Below are positions 11,406 to 21,839 of a stretch of 64,000 nt of DNA, one piece after another. Position 1 is the first letter of the stretch. Each line of letters starts with the position of its first letter. The notes beneath the pieces were generated by a model. That model worked only from the letters and a program-made list of their open reading frames with translations. It was not told the origin of the DNA and ran no database searches. The DNA is taken from the NCBI GenBank assembly GCA_024336345.1, contig JANFOG010000006.1, positions 744,001 through 808,000 of the forward strand, read 5' to 3'. The position numbers and the translations under genes are program-made. The stretch is from Mariannaea sp. PMI_226 (taxonomy: Eukaryota > Ascomycota > Sordariomycetes > Hypocreales > Nectriaceae).

Positions 11406-12733
11406 GGTTGGCGAATTTATTAGGCTGAGGTGGTGACAGAGTATTGGGGGGAGGGGAGGCGGAAGGGAAACTCGTTCAAAGCGTTGTGTGTGTATGATCT
11501 AAGGGCGCATGTCGATGTCGCAAAGAAAGCTATCCGAGCGAGTTGAGAGGAGATTCCTGATGAATGGTGGTGAATTGATGATGGAAATGGGTGATGACGA
11601 GGTGGGATGTTGGTAATGAGGGAGAAGGTTTTGAGCGCGGGTGAGAAAACGAGGATGAAGATGGGCACAGTTGCTGTCGGGTGCGACGAAGGCCTAGCCT
11701 CATCCACGACAAAGCGCCTCTCCCCAGGTTGCTGGAGCGCGTCCGAATGATGTGCTGAAGCTCAGTGGATCTTGGTGGTGGTGCCTTGAAATCCCCTGTG
11801 GCGTAGCTCCGAAAGCAAGTGGCTCAGTTCCACTCTGAAAGTGGGTCTGTGCTTGCCAATTCTGGTCCTGTAAAGATTGTGTAAGAGAGAGAGTGCGAGT
11901 GGGAGATCCGGGAGACCAATGTTTCTTTCCTTATAGCAGAGGGCGGCTCAATTGTATTTGTAACCACGATATCGACTCTCACGTGTTGAAAACTACATCG
12001 AGCATATACTTGGGTTGGCCGTGTGTTTGACAAAGTTATCTTACTCTTCAGAAGACGTATGTACGTAGCCCCTGGGTGTACCTGCATATTTTGCGCCAGG
12101 AACAAGTGAAAGGGAGGTACATGTAGTTTTTAGTTCGACAAACCATTTGCGTTTATGCATCCGGAGCATGCTTTTTTTCTTCTTTTTCTTCCTGTCTATA
12201 TTCCAAACCTTTGTTTGATTTGATTGCGGGTTGTTCCAAGGGAACATTAATCATTTTTCATCTTACGCATCAACAAAGGCTGATGATGCCGCTGGAAGTG
12301 AAGTGAGAACAAACTCCTGGTCGTACTGTGGCGGTGCGGCCCCTTCTCTTGTGGCGTCAGTGGCCCATGCTTGGTCGCTCAGTGCAATTTACGGTGCCTA
12401 GCGCCTCTCGTTGTGTTTTCCTCCCGACAGACTCGCATTTCACCTTTGAACAGGAAACGTGCAACTAACATCAACAAAGCTCACGACCACGGAGCAACCG
12501 CCCTCACAAAGGCCTTGGCCTCTTCTAGCGAATACTAACCCATAGCAGCGCGTCGAAAGAACCTTTTGTTGTTTCGATATTTTGCAGACGACTATTTAGC
12601 AATTCTTCCCTTCGCATCTACCTTCTCGACTTGACAACAGTAATCTCCCGGAACACCTACGACCCTCGTGCGCAAATATCCAGGATCTCCCCTACTCAGC
12701 TCCGTCACAGAGCTCTCTCTCTCTCTCTTCGAG
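11406..12733. promoter_or_regulatory. Divergent promoter region between IES1-like and POM34-like genes
   Basis: The two genes point away from each other over 1.3 kb, so this interval should hold both promoters and leaders. A perfect CT-repeat (CTCTCTCTCTCT) sits just before the POM34 ATG, a usual fungal leader feature. No other gene was recognised. Open frames at 11420-11712 are short and unlike any protein. Confidence 0.45.
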
Positions 12734-13557
12734 ATGGCAACCCCCGTCAAATCAGTTCCCATCAACAACCCTCCCGTCACCGACAGTCCTGGCACGTGGA
12801 GGCATCCTCGACTTGACGAAATCACCAGGCGGCGCAATGCGACCACCTTCTCTGATAAGAACGTTTACCAAATATTCTCCAATGTGATCGCTTTTTGCGC
12901 TCTCTGGGCTGCCCATCTGGTTCCGAAGCTGCAAATGGGTTCTCGGATGTGAGTAAACATTGCCCCTTTTACTCGCTGCTGGTGTCTCAGCTCTAACCTG
13001 CTTGACTTGTTAGATTTCCTTCTTCCGTGACTTTCTACTTGAGTTGGGCATGGTTCATATTCAAGCTCATTCCTCTCATCAATATTGGCATCGCATGCCT
13101 CCCCCTCATCCGACCGAAAGACGACATCACCGATATCGCTCTTACCCCTGCCCAGCGCAAGTTGCTGGGTCTTCCCCCTGCTGCTGTCGCACCCACTCCC
13201 GACACGAAATTCAGCACTCCTCCCAGATACTCTCGTACTCCATCGATAGCTGGATCTGTGGGGAGCAGGGGAAGCTACAATAGCTCCCCTCTCTCTGGCC
13301 GTGGCAGCCCTGCGGTTCAGGGAAGCGGGTCGCCTTTGGGTAGCCCCCTCTTCCAGAAGAGCGTGAACGGCTTTGGCAATGGTCGACGGTCATCTATTGG
13401 TTCTGGAAGTCCTTTCAGTGGAAGCACCTCCACCAATCTGTTCTCAGATCCTACTTCGCCTAGTCCATCGGGCGGGAAGCGAACAAGCGTCGGGTTGAAT
13501 AGCAAGTGGTTGTATGAGAAGGGAAGGCGCTCATCTGGAAGTGCTTGGGCACACTAA
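12734..13557 (+). CDS. pom34: Nuclear pore membrane protein, POM34-like
   Basis: Two exons (12734-12948, 13014-13557; intron GTGAGT..TAG, 65 nt) encode 252 residues. POM34 is an integral membrane nucleoporin that anchors the pore ring in the nuclear envelope. Two membrane segments are evident, at about residues 47-66 and 77-103, separated by a very short loop; the intron falls in that loop. After the second segment comes LTPAQRKLLGLPP, a motif I associate with fungal Pom34 homologues, and then a Ser/Gly/Pro-rich tail (SYNSSPLSGRGSPAVQGSGS) with phosphorylation-prone SP sites, ending in a basic stretch. The start follows a CT tract with a good context (GAGATGGC). The identification rests on topology plus the LTPAQRKLLGLPP motif. 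Confidence 0.78.
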
Positions 13558-14551
13558 GCAGTAAATTCTTTGTCGTAAAATGAAGGGTTTGTCCTAGGGA
13601 GGGCCTTAATAGAGCTGATGGAAATCAGGTGAGCAGAGTAGTCCATAGCATGCCCCCCTTCCGTGTTTCCAACCGCATTGATGTCCTTGCGGCTGGTGGC
13701 GTTTTGTATATGATCTAATTAACAAAATATCTACATAATATCTGAATTTTCGTTGGTGTCATTGGTGATGCAAATGTGCGTGACCGACTTCAGGTAAATG
13801 GAAAGGTGTTTCTGTATCTGCGAAGTACGCAGGTAAGTTACACTACACGATTCGAGGAAACATATTCAGCTACAGACCCATACTCTCAGAGTGACTTAAC
13901 GGTAGCAGCTCGACTACTGTGCTGCGGAGACCATTCAACGTCAGTTTGGCGCAAAATCACTCCAGCACGAGTCTCCAAAAAGCTACAGTTACCTTGCAAC
14001 CTCGGCCTTCTTTCTTTGTTTCCCTGTGGCGTGGGTATGGTGCAGACCCCAAGAAAAAGCACGGTACTACTGTAGAACAGGTGTAATTCAACTCTTTTTT
14101 TACTCTATGAATACCTTTCATCCAGCTTGGCTGCCTGTGGATGTAGTGTCGAGAACGGCCAACCCTCCGCCGATTCGTCAATTGGCCTCATCGGGGTTCG
14201 GTATTTCCGAAGCAAACCCTCCCAAGCACGCCCCGCTACAGCATATGAGACTCCTCCAGAATTCATGGTGCCCAACTACATCCCTGAAGTCGAAATGTGA
14301 TGTGGAAGCGTTTGAGTACTGGCGGCAATTCCGGTCATACATCCGGCAGTTGGGCCCCCGCACTTCCATTGAGGCCATCAACCCCCCCCTTCTCCCCGTC
14401 TTCCCCCCTAAAGCATTGAGTGAATGTCAAAGAGCCGAGATTCTCCGAGTAGTGAGACCAAAAACCCCCCAAGGAAAGAAAAGTCTCGAGTTTTTTTTAT
14501 TGCACCCTCTTATTGTAATCCAATAATCTTCATACATCTTCATTTTCCGAT
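13558..14551. other. Intergenic: 3' of POM34, upstream of small gene
   Basis: No recognised gene in 994 bases. A 166-codon open frame (14026-14526) runs up to the next gene but shows no domain, is Pro/Ser-rich and ends 25 bases before the small gene's ATG; it is probably promoter or leader sequence. T-rich runs occur around 14090 and 14490. Confidence 0.45.
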
Positions 14552-15031
14552 ATGTCTGTTCAGAGCGGCCCGTGGAAACTCCTCACTGTGAACACCGCCC
14601 CAGAGCGGGCGAAGCGTCTCATAGGGCGTATGATTGAGGGCCTGAAGGATCAATATGATATCGAGCATCTTGGTAACTGCGAGAGTAAGCTTTGCATTAT
14701 TTTCCCTTTCTAATTATCCATAAGTCACTAATATTTCTCGGTCAGGTATCAGCGAGGTTCACTCTAAGGTAACAGAGTACCAGCCCAACGTCATTGTAAG
14801 TTTTCCTTCTCTGCATACTTGATTCTGTATGTAGATGGCAATATTGACATCGGAAAACAGTTCTGTGCCTCAATGTGGACTCCTGAAGAAGCCGATACAA
14901 TCTTCACAACCGCAAAGTCCGTTGTGCCGAATATCAAGACACATGCCATCCCCACGGGACTTCAGGTAGAGAGAGGGCCAGATGCTGTGGTTGAGTACTT
15001 GGTTGAGGAGGTTCCAAAGCTTTTGGGTTGA
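14552..15031 (+). CDS. Small conserved-looking protein, Rossmann/flavodoxin-like pattern, function unknown
   Basis: Three exons (14552-14684, 14746-14795, 14861-15031) give 117 residues; introns are GTAAGC..CAG (61 nt) and GTAAGT..CAG (65 nt). Spliced, the protein reads WKLLTVNTAPERAKRLIGRM, DQYDIEHLGNCESISEVHSK, YQPNVIFCASMWTPEEADTI, and KTHAIPTGLQVERGPDAVVE. The alternation of short hydrophobic strands (KLLTVN, DIEHL, NVIFCAS, KTHAIP) with amphipathic helices suggests a small alpha/beta fold of receiver or flavodoxin type; that is inference. I believe similar proteins occur in other filamentous ascomycetes, without a known role. An alternative 3' site at 14834 would end the frame early, so the 14860 site is preferred. 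The gene converges on the FAH hydrolase with stops 270 bases apart. Confidence 0.72.
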
Positions 15032-15301
15032 ATACATAGGCAAAGGATAGACGAAATAAGAATGGAGTGAAGTGATGGAAAGAATGAATCACCAATGTTT
15101 GCTTGACCTATAACTCGTAGAGGCAAAACACTACAACTACCTCACGATATGTAAGTGATATCTCAAATATGTATGACAGGAAGGTTCAAGTTAGAATTGA
15201 TGACAAGCAAATTTAAATTAGGGGTTTGAGAGCGAGGGAAATATATCTAATTATGATTTCTATTCTTCTAGTCTTATGCTCCTCTACTTATTTCTAGCGA
15301 T
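15032..15301. other. Short convergent 3' interval
   Basis: 270 bases between two convergent stop codons, A/T-rich towards 15210-15290. It must hold both polyadenylation regions, so the transcripts may overlap. Confidence 0.5.
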
Positions 15302-16572
15302 CTACACCTCATTCTCAAAGACATTAACCAGTGTTCCAATATGGGGCAGAATTTCGACCGCAAACTCATCGCCATCTCTAAGCGTCTCCTTGGGAGTTCT
15401 GCCCAAACCAACACCAGCAGGAGTCCCAGTAATAATCACGGTTCCGGGGGGGAGGGTGGTGCTTTGAGATAGGAAGCTGACAAGCTTAGGAACGCTGAAG
15501 ATTAAATCGCTGGAGAGGTGGTATTAGATAAAGAGGGGCCATCAGTTCTAAGAAGAGAGTCTCTTACTTGATACTGCAGTCTTGAAGGACATTTCCGTTC
15601 TTGGCGCCCTTGATCCACAACTTTGAAGGGTCTGGGATCAGAGACTTGAGGGCCAAGGTTGGGCCTGAGAAACTACAGTTAGATGGGTGGAGATCATTAG
15701 AATGTTTAGGGTAGAGAAATTACCAATTGGACAGGCACCGTCAAAGCTCTTGGAGAAGGACCATTGGCTCTGGTTAAGCTGTGAAGTACGGCTTGAGACA
15801 TCGTTGGCCGCGGTGTATCCCAGAACATAGTCCATGGCCTCATCTTCACTGACATTCTTGGCAGTCTTGCCGATGACAATTGCCAGCTCGGACTCATAGT
15901 CGCCACAATCGTCAAGTTGAGTTAGCTTGGGAAGGATGGTAGGAGCTGGCCAAGGGTCGCCAAGGGATGTGCTCGGCTTCCTAGAAGGGGAGGTCAGCGA
16001 TACAGCTGACGGCTGGTTCAATGGCCTTGGTTTGCATACATGAAGACTGTGGGGATAGTTGGGATATCCATTCCAACTTCAGCGGCATGCTGCTTATACT
16101 AATAGATAAGTGTTAGATTAATGGACTTAAGAGAGCATTATCGCAAGGTTCTGAAATTGTTTGGGCTTACTTACATTGAGACCAATGCACCGAATAGTGC
16201 CAACCTCGTGTTGAGCAAGAGGAGAGAGCACGCGGCTAATGGTTTCGGTAGCGCCCGTATCGCTCCCAGGGGAGAGCACAGAGGAGCCTGAGAAGACATT
16301 GACGGCAACCTCGAGGCCCTTACGCACGGCAATGCCAACATCAACATCCTTGTCAGCAGGCTGGCCGATGAGGACTTTGGAGGGGTTGGACTTGGGCACG
16401 AAGCGCACGAGGCCTGTGGGTAAATATCGAAGAGCAGCGTGTCAGTGAATTTGCGTGCTATCAAAGGGGGGTCGAAAAAAAAAGGAGTTGCAGATGGAGC
16501 ACTGAGTTTCTCATCTTGAGGGCTCATGAGAATAAGTGTCAAACACGTACGCTGGATAGCTGATGAGGCCAT
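15302..16572 (-). CDS. Fumarylacetoacetate hydrolase (FAH) family protein
   Basis: Six exons on the minus strand (16572-16551, 16413-16175, 16098-16040, 15980-15724, 15664-15568, 15509-15302) encode 293 residues, the usual length of FAHD1/FAHD2-type enzymes. The family cleaves C-C bonds or decarboxylates 2-oxo-acids such as acylpyruvates and oxaloacetate with Mg2+. Domain signatures in order: RCIGLNYKQHAAEVGMDIP, VFMKPSTSLGDP, GDYESELAIVIGK (metal-binding Glu residues), GYTAANDVSSR (metal-binding Asp), WSFSKSFDGACPIGP, and PGTVIITGTPAGVGLGR. All catalytic landmarks are present, so it should be active; the substrate cannot be told. The first exon is only 22 bases (MASSAIQ plus one base). It lies divergent from the DUF3500 gene and convergent with the small alpha/beta protein gene, which may indicate a loosely linked catabolic set. 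Confidence 0.92.
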
Positions 16573-17627
16573 TGAGATTATGTGAAATGCCTGTAGGGTA
16601 TGCTTAGTGATGTGGATTGGGGTTTGCAAATGACGCCCAGTTTACTCTGAGTACCTACGAAGAGGAATGTGAAAAAAATACGTTTCCCTTGGAGCTTGGG
16701 TAAACCACTGTCTCTCGATAGAATCTATGAGTACAGGAAGGTTGACTATGAAGTGGACGCTGCGACTTAGCCATGTGAAGCCGACGGCCGACGGTCGGAA
16801 GACAAGGATCGCTTCGTTGTGGGATGGCTACTGAATGAAGCACGTAATTCGGTCTACTTCGGTACAATACGGCGCTGCAATTACCCACCGATCCGCCTAT
16901 GAGACTGGAGAGTACGGATGGAAATTCCGATGCAAATACAACGGAGATAAAAGGGGACACAAAAAAAAAGATCCCACCATGTTCAGGGTGCCAAAGATGC
17001 TGCGTAATCCGAGAAGCCGGCTTCGGCTGCATCTGCGCCGAAAGGTCAGTGTCAACGGGAAGCGGGGCGGAGGTGCGGGGGAGAGCCATCATGATGAGCC
17101 CGGCCATGAGATTCGGCAACTGGGAGAGGACAATATGTCGTGTACGTATGTGTGTGTGTGTATACGTGTGTGCGAGTTGCATTCAAAACAATATCAACAA
17201 GGGGAAACGGATATCTCGACAAGCGAGACTTACTGAATTGACGAATCAACGTAGAGATTTGATTTGAACTTGCTTCTTCCTCCTTTCTTCCTGGATTGAT
17301 AAATCCGTTTCCGCTCAGCTGTTACGTTTGCCGTGAATACAACCCAGACTCTCTCATCCATCCACTCCCTTTCATCGTACCATTCTATTATTGTCGGATC
17401 AAAGCCCGGTGTGGTCAGTTCTCCTTCAACTTCAAAAGTCATATATACCTGAGATAATCACTGCCTTGCATTTCTCAGTGTAATATCCCTTCCTATAAAT
17501 ATTCATTTACATGATCGGCTAAGAGTGTACATGTAGCTCAAAATCCAACCCGAGGGAAGGGAAATCGATCATCTATCATTAGTTCTAAGAAGCAGCTCTT
17601 CTTCACAACTGCACCAAATTGACCATC
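16573..17627. promoter_or_regulatory. Divergent promoter region between FAH-family and DUF3500 genes
   Basis: 1.05 kb separating two divergent starts. It contains a TG/TATG alternating tract at about 17140-17172 and no recognised gene. Overlapping open frames at 16655-17267 show no protein character. Confidence 0.45.
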
Positions 17628-18985
17628 ATGAGTTCGCAGTCAACAGAGGCCCCGGTAAGCGGCTTCCGTGAGCACCTCCCGGATCTCAGCCTGCCCCGCT
17701 TCACCACAATGAAGGAGCAGACGCCGTATGAGTACGTTGCGGCGTTCAAGGAGAGCGGCCAACCTCCGTGGCTCCATGGCCTTTTCCTTCATTGGCGCAA
17801 CCTTCTCAAGGAGCCATACAAGGGCATCACCAACGACGGCAAGTTTACTCAATCCCATTTTCAACCTCACTTCCACTCTATACCTAGCTCCGTAATGTGA
17901 TTAACACGCTCTTAGGCAATGTTCGACATGGTCTTTTCGACCTGCATGATGATGGTATCCCTATAGACGCCATTGTGCAAGCCACTGAATCTTTCCTACA
18001 GCTCCTCGACGATGCACAGCGCCAAAAGACTTGCTACCATGTAGACTCTCCTGAATGGCGCACCTGGTCTAACCCTGAATTCCTACTAAGTGACAAGGGA
18101 ATCCGGCTCGAAGAGATCACCCCGGCTCAGAAGGCTGCTGTCCTTAAAGTCTTGCAGCTTACACTCTCGCCCGAGGGCTACCAAAAGGCCATTGGTGCCA
18201 TGCGTGTGAATGGATTTCTCGGTGAACTCGTCGAGGCTCCCAACATCATGAACGAATTCTCCTACAACTTCGTGCTCTTTGGCGAGCCCTCGATTGATGC
18301 ACCTTGGGGATTCTCCTTCTACGGTCACCACCTCTGTCTCAACGTACTCTTCTACAGAACGCAGATTGTCATCTCTCCATGGTTCACTGGCGCCGAGCCG
18401 AACTTGATTGACGACGGTCCCTACAAGGGTACGCGCATTCTCCACCGAGAGGAGGCTCTTGGTCTCAAACTCATGCAGAGCCTCCCCGCCGAAACCCAGG
18501 ATAGATCACAGGTTTACAAGCTGATGAAGGATCCTAAAATGCCATGGGGCCGCTGGAATCATGATGACCAGCGCCATCTGTGCGGTGCCTATCGTGACAA
18601 CCGGGTTGTTCCTTACGAGGGCGTTCTTGTGTCCGAGATGTCACCGGCTCAGCAGGAGTTGATTACCGAGATCTGCAGGGAGTTTCTATCCTATCTCCCG
18701 GCTAGAGCGCTCGAGCTCCGGCTCAAGCAGGTCCAGAGTTGGTTCCATGAGACTTACTGGTGTTGGATTGGGGGATTCGGCGACGATGATCCTTTCTACT
18801 ACCGGATTCAGAGCCCCGTCATAATTATCGAGTTTGACCATCACTCTGGGGTATTCTTGGCTAACAAAGAGCCAGCGAAGTTCCACATCCACACGCTGCT
18901 GAGAACACCTAATGGTGGTGATTACGGCATGGCATTGCGACCGTTGATCCCTCGGGTGAAGCAAGAATACCTGTGGGAAGGCTAG
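17628..18985 (+). CDS. DUF3500 domain protein
   Basis: Two exons (17628-17838, 17916-18985) encode 426 residues matching the DUF3500 family (unknown function, common in fungi and some bacteria). The intron uses a GC donor: exon end GACG, then GCAAGT, with acceptor CTTAG; only this pairing keeps ITNDG in frame with NVRHGLFDLHDDG. Conserved features are FYGHHLCLN (about 206), PWFTGAEPN, EVDHHSGVF-like EFDHHSGVF (about 377), and HIHTLLRTPNGGDYG (about 392-406). The paired histidines and GGDYG motif suggest a metal-dependent active site; this is inference. No signal peptide or membrane segment. The start ATG at 17628 (ATCATGAG) is the first in frame. Family call is confident; no reaction can be assigned. 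Confidence 0.88.
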
Positions 18986-20437
18986 AGAAAGCTTGGGGAC
19001 TATTGAGAGTTGTAGAGCAGAACTGTTGGAATCCAAGAAAGAAACAAGCAAGCATTTTGAAGAAAAAGGATTAATCTATTTCGCCTATGAGCTTTATTCG
19101 TCTGTGCATATCAAGCGGGCGGAGTCCATATGTAAAATAGACAAGCTTCGCGAAAGGTTTGGAGGTTCATGCGACTGATAAAAATATCCCAACCTAGCTG
19201 ATCAGTCAACACAGCCACAGCAAAATACTGTCCCAGTCGACCAATAATGAGTAGGATCATGTTGAAACTGATGAGCGTATGGCATGTACGTGTACAGTTG
19301 ACATGTTGATGGGAGTGTGGTTAGGCGCATCGGCCCGCCGTTGGGGGCCTAACTGACATGTTGTGGCAGCGTTTCAGCCTGCGCCCTGAGAAACCAAACA
19401 GTGGGAATGAGGGAAGATTGAAATAGCTATAATTATCATCCATTCTCACGGAAGACCCAAGTCCCGACCACTTACAACTTTTCTTAGAATATCGTGAACG
19501 TGTAGTGATGATAATAATAGCTATCTGCTTTGGCATTGATCCAAGCAGTCTCGAATATGGGTGGCTCGCCTCAGTTCCTGGCATTGTCGTAGACAACAGC
19601 ATCTATTGAATGCAATGACTTGAGCGCAGGATTACCTACCTATCATTAGAATAAATGCTCGTCTCGGGTTGGAACGGGACGCAATATGCAACGAAAAACT
19701 CAGAGCGCAAATATCAAGTTATGAAGATGTCAGATGCACCAATACATAATCTATGAAATGATATGAGAAACCAAAGTTATACGTGGAAAATATTCTAATA
19801 ATAAAACTTCAGAAACAAAAACCCGTGTCGGTCACTCGTTTGCCCAACAGTGCTGCACAGTGGTGTACCATGTCTTCATGGTTGGCCCACAGTTCAACTT
19901 GGAGAGATGACGGGAGCTTGCTGCACACTAAATAAGTGGCGGGAGGAACCGTTGGCCAGATTATGGCCTGCAAGATGTTCGGTAGTTGAAATCACTAGAA
20001 CCAACAGCCCTCACAAGGGAGTCTATACTCCATACAAAACATGATGCAGTCCAGCTGAGCTGGTGACCACTAAAATACGAAGGAGATCGTCATTGGGCTG
20101 AGAATACGATGGCCCCCAATTCACACACGTGCGTCGTCAAGCCTCGACGTAACAATGTCTATTCCGGATGAAGGCTTTGGGTCTTTGGACACGGTCCTTG
20201 GGACACGGTCCGATTTCCATAGCCTATTACTCTAAGGATAGTTACGATACGAAAGGGGAAATGGATTAGTTGGATTGTTTTCAAAATCTGACAGGATCAT
20301 ATTTTGGAAACGTGCTGACTGCTGACTCCGGGCCTCTTCCATGGCGTGTCTGTGCTGTGGCTGTGTGTATCAGCGATCTCAGTGATACGACAGCCACGTG
20401 GATAAGTATATCGGGACTGAAGGAGAAGGGCTATGAG

Positions 20438-20465
20438 AAAAAAAAAAAAAAGGGGGGGGGGGGGG
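20438..20465 (+). repeat. Adjacent A14 and G14 homopurine block
   Basis: Fourteen A are followed directly by fourteen G. Such a homopurine run can form triplex or quadruplex-like structures and is prone to slippage and sequencing error, so the exact lengths should be treated with caution. Confidence 0.85.
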
Positions 20466-21532
20466 ATGCAGTTCACGGACTACATACAAAGAGATTGAGG
20501 GGATGAAGAAGAACGAACAAGAGGGACAGGAAAGGGGAGAAAAAGGGGGTAAGGTGATACTATGGTAGCTGAGACGGCTGAGTGGTGCAAAGGAAGAAAC
20601 CTGGTAACGTGAAGCAAAACCATGGTAGCGAGACTACGGGACGCTATTTCGTGATATGTTGTAGGCTTGGCCCCCTTTGAACAAATTACGAGGGCTTTTC
20701 GACAAGATAGCTCGCAGCAATAAGTTACATCGTACGGTCGCTGTGACGATGCATACATATCAGTCCATACGATTATGGTGCAAGACCAACTCTCATCCAC
20801 TCAACTTGCTAGTGCCCTCTGCATGCCATACCCGACCGTACACTGTCACACATTGTGATGAGCTTGGGCAGAGGCTTCCTAGCTCTAGGTCGACGGAGGG
20901 GTCACATCTGGAGCTGAGAAGTCCCCGCAAAGACCGGGATTGGGCGGCTAAGGCTGGGCTGCGGTTGGCTGGCACATGCTCCCTTCACCATTTTCACCCT
21001 GGGGTGCCGGGGGTGCCAGGGGGACCAGGTGCCAGGTGCCGCATCTTTTCCCACTTAATGTCAAGACGGAGGTGACGTCCATATGCACTTCATGCAGTAG
21101 TATGGAAGATACTTGGTGGTGCTTTTTCCTTTTTTCTTTTTTTTTTTTTTTTCGCTTTTCCTCTTTGCCATGTTCAGCGGGGGAGGTCCCGAGATGAGAC
21201 GGACCTAGGCACACTTTGAAGTTCCATCCATAGATGCCTTGTGTTCTACAGGCTAATTACTCCGTACACACTGTAAGGTAAGGCACTCCTTTCCATACCT
21301 AGAGCGCTCATCAGGGCTGCCCTCTTACGTCAATCCTACCGGGTCAGTGCCCGACCCCGCCACGCACCATCCCACCACCCACCACTTACCTCACGCAGGC
21401 ACAAACTCACAGGGCACACACCCACTAAAACGTTTCCATCCCTTCCCCTACCCGGCCTGGCCTTGAGGTTACCTTTTCGTATCAACACCACCCGCAGAAG
21501 GAAACGAAACATAAAACCTTTTTCATATCGAC

Positions 21533-21598
21533 ATGTTCAAAACCTTCGGCGAGCACTTCATATACTGGATCGGCCCCCCGGATTCAGCGCTTAATTAG
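21533..21598 (+). promoter_or_regulatory. Upstream ORF 1 of NTA1 gene (21 codons)
   Basis: An ATG about 307 bases before the NTA1 start opens a 21-residue frame beginning MFKTFGEHFIYW and ending with TAG. It is out of the main coding sequence and would lower or condition translation if the transcript starts upstream of it. Transcription start is not visible, so this is a candidate only. Confidence 0.4.
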
Positions 21599-21614
21599 GC
21601 GCTGTCCGCGTTTG

Positions 21615-21686
21615 ATGCAAGCTGTAGTTGACCGTCTGGTACTCTCTCTGCCTGTGGTTCTGCTGCTGGGAAGCTTCATCATATAG
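21615..21686 (+). promoter_or_regulatory. Upstream ORF 2 of NTA1 gene (23 codons, hydrophobic)
   Basis: A second ATG 225 bases before the main start encodes 23 mostly hydrophobic residues (MQAVVDRL...LLLGSFII) and stops at TAG. Together with the first it would place two short ORFs in the presumed leader. Confidence 0.4.
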
Positions 21687-21839
21687 GTTATCTACCTACT
21701 GTACCTATCTCACCTACTTATCCAGCTGGCGTCTTCTTCCGCCGTCCCTTCGCAACATCGCAATACCAAACCTCCTTGTCGACGGCGTTCTTGCTCTTCA
21801 TCTCCCTTACAGAGCGCACCAGCCCAACCAGCAGAAAAG

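Larger units (their letters stand above)
18986..21839. other. Gene-free interval with homopolymer block, upstream of NTA1
   Basis: 2.85 kb without a recognised gene. The left part is A/T-rich and carries the DUF3500 3' region. GGACACGGTCC is directly repeated at 20187-20197 and 20201-20211. An A14-G14 homopurine block lies at 20438-20465, a G-run cluster (GGGG, GGGGG, GGGGG) at about 21001-21023, and a T16-type run near 21137-21152. One copy of TACTCCGTAC is at 21258-21267. The last 580 bases are C/T/A-rich and probably include the NTA1 leader with two upstream ORFs. Confidence 0.5.

Noticed and set aside
14026..14526. 166-codon open frame just before the small alpha/beta gene
   Set aside because: No domain character; it lies where the promoter of the small gene must be.
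14822..14860. Alternative 3' splice site at 14834 in the small gene
   Set aside because: It changes frame and ends at an early TAG, whereas the 14860 site continues the strand-helix pattern (NVIFCASMWTPEEA).
16655..17267. Overlapping frames on both strands between FAH and DUF3500 genes
   Set aside because: Mutual shadows with low-complexity residues; this is the shared divergent promoter.
17831..17850. GTTTAC donor a few bases after the GC donor in the DUF3500 gene
   Set aside because: It would give a GT intron but puts the second exon out of the conserved frame.
20040..20110. Possible 5S rRNA fragment (GAGCTGGTGACCACTA)
   Set aside because: Only a short stretch resembles the GGTGACCACC part of 5S; neither the 5' part nor the internal promoter is present.
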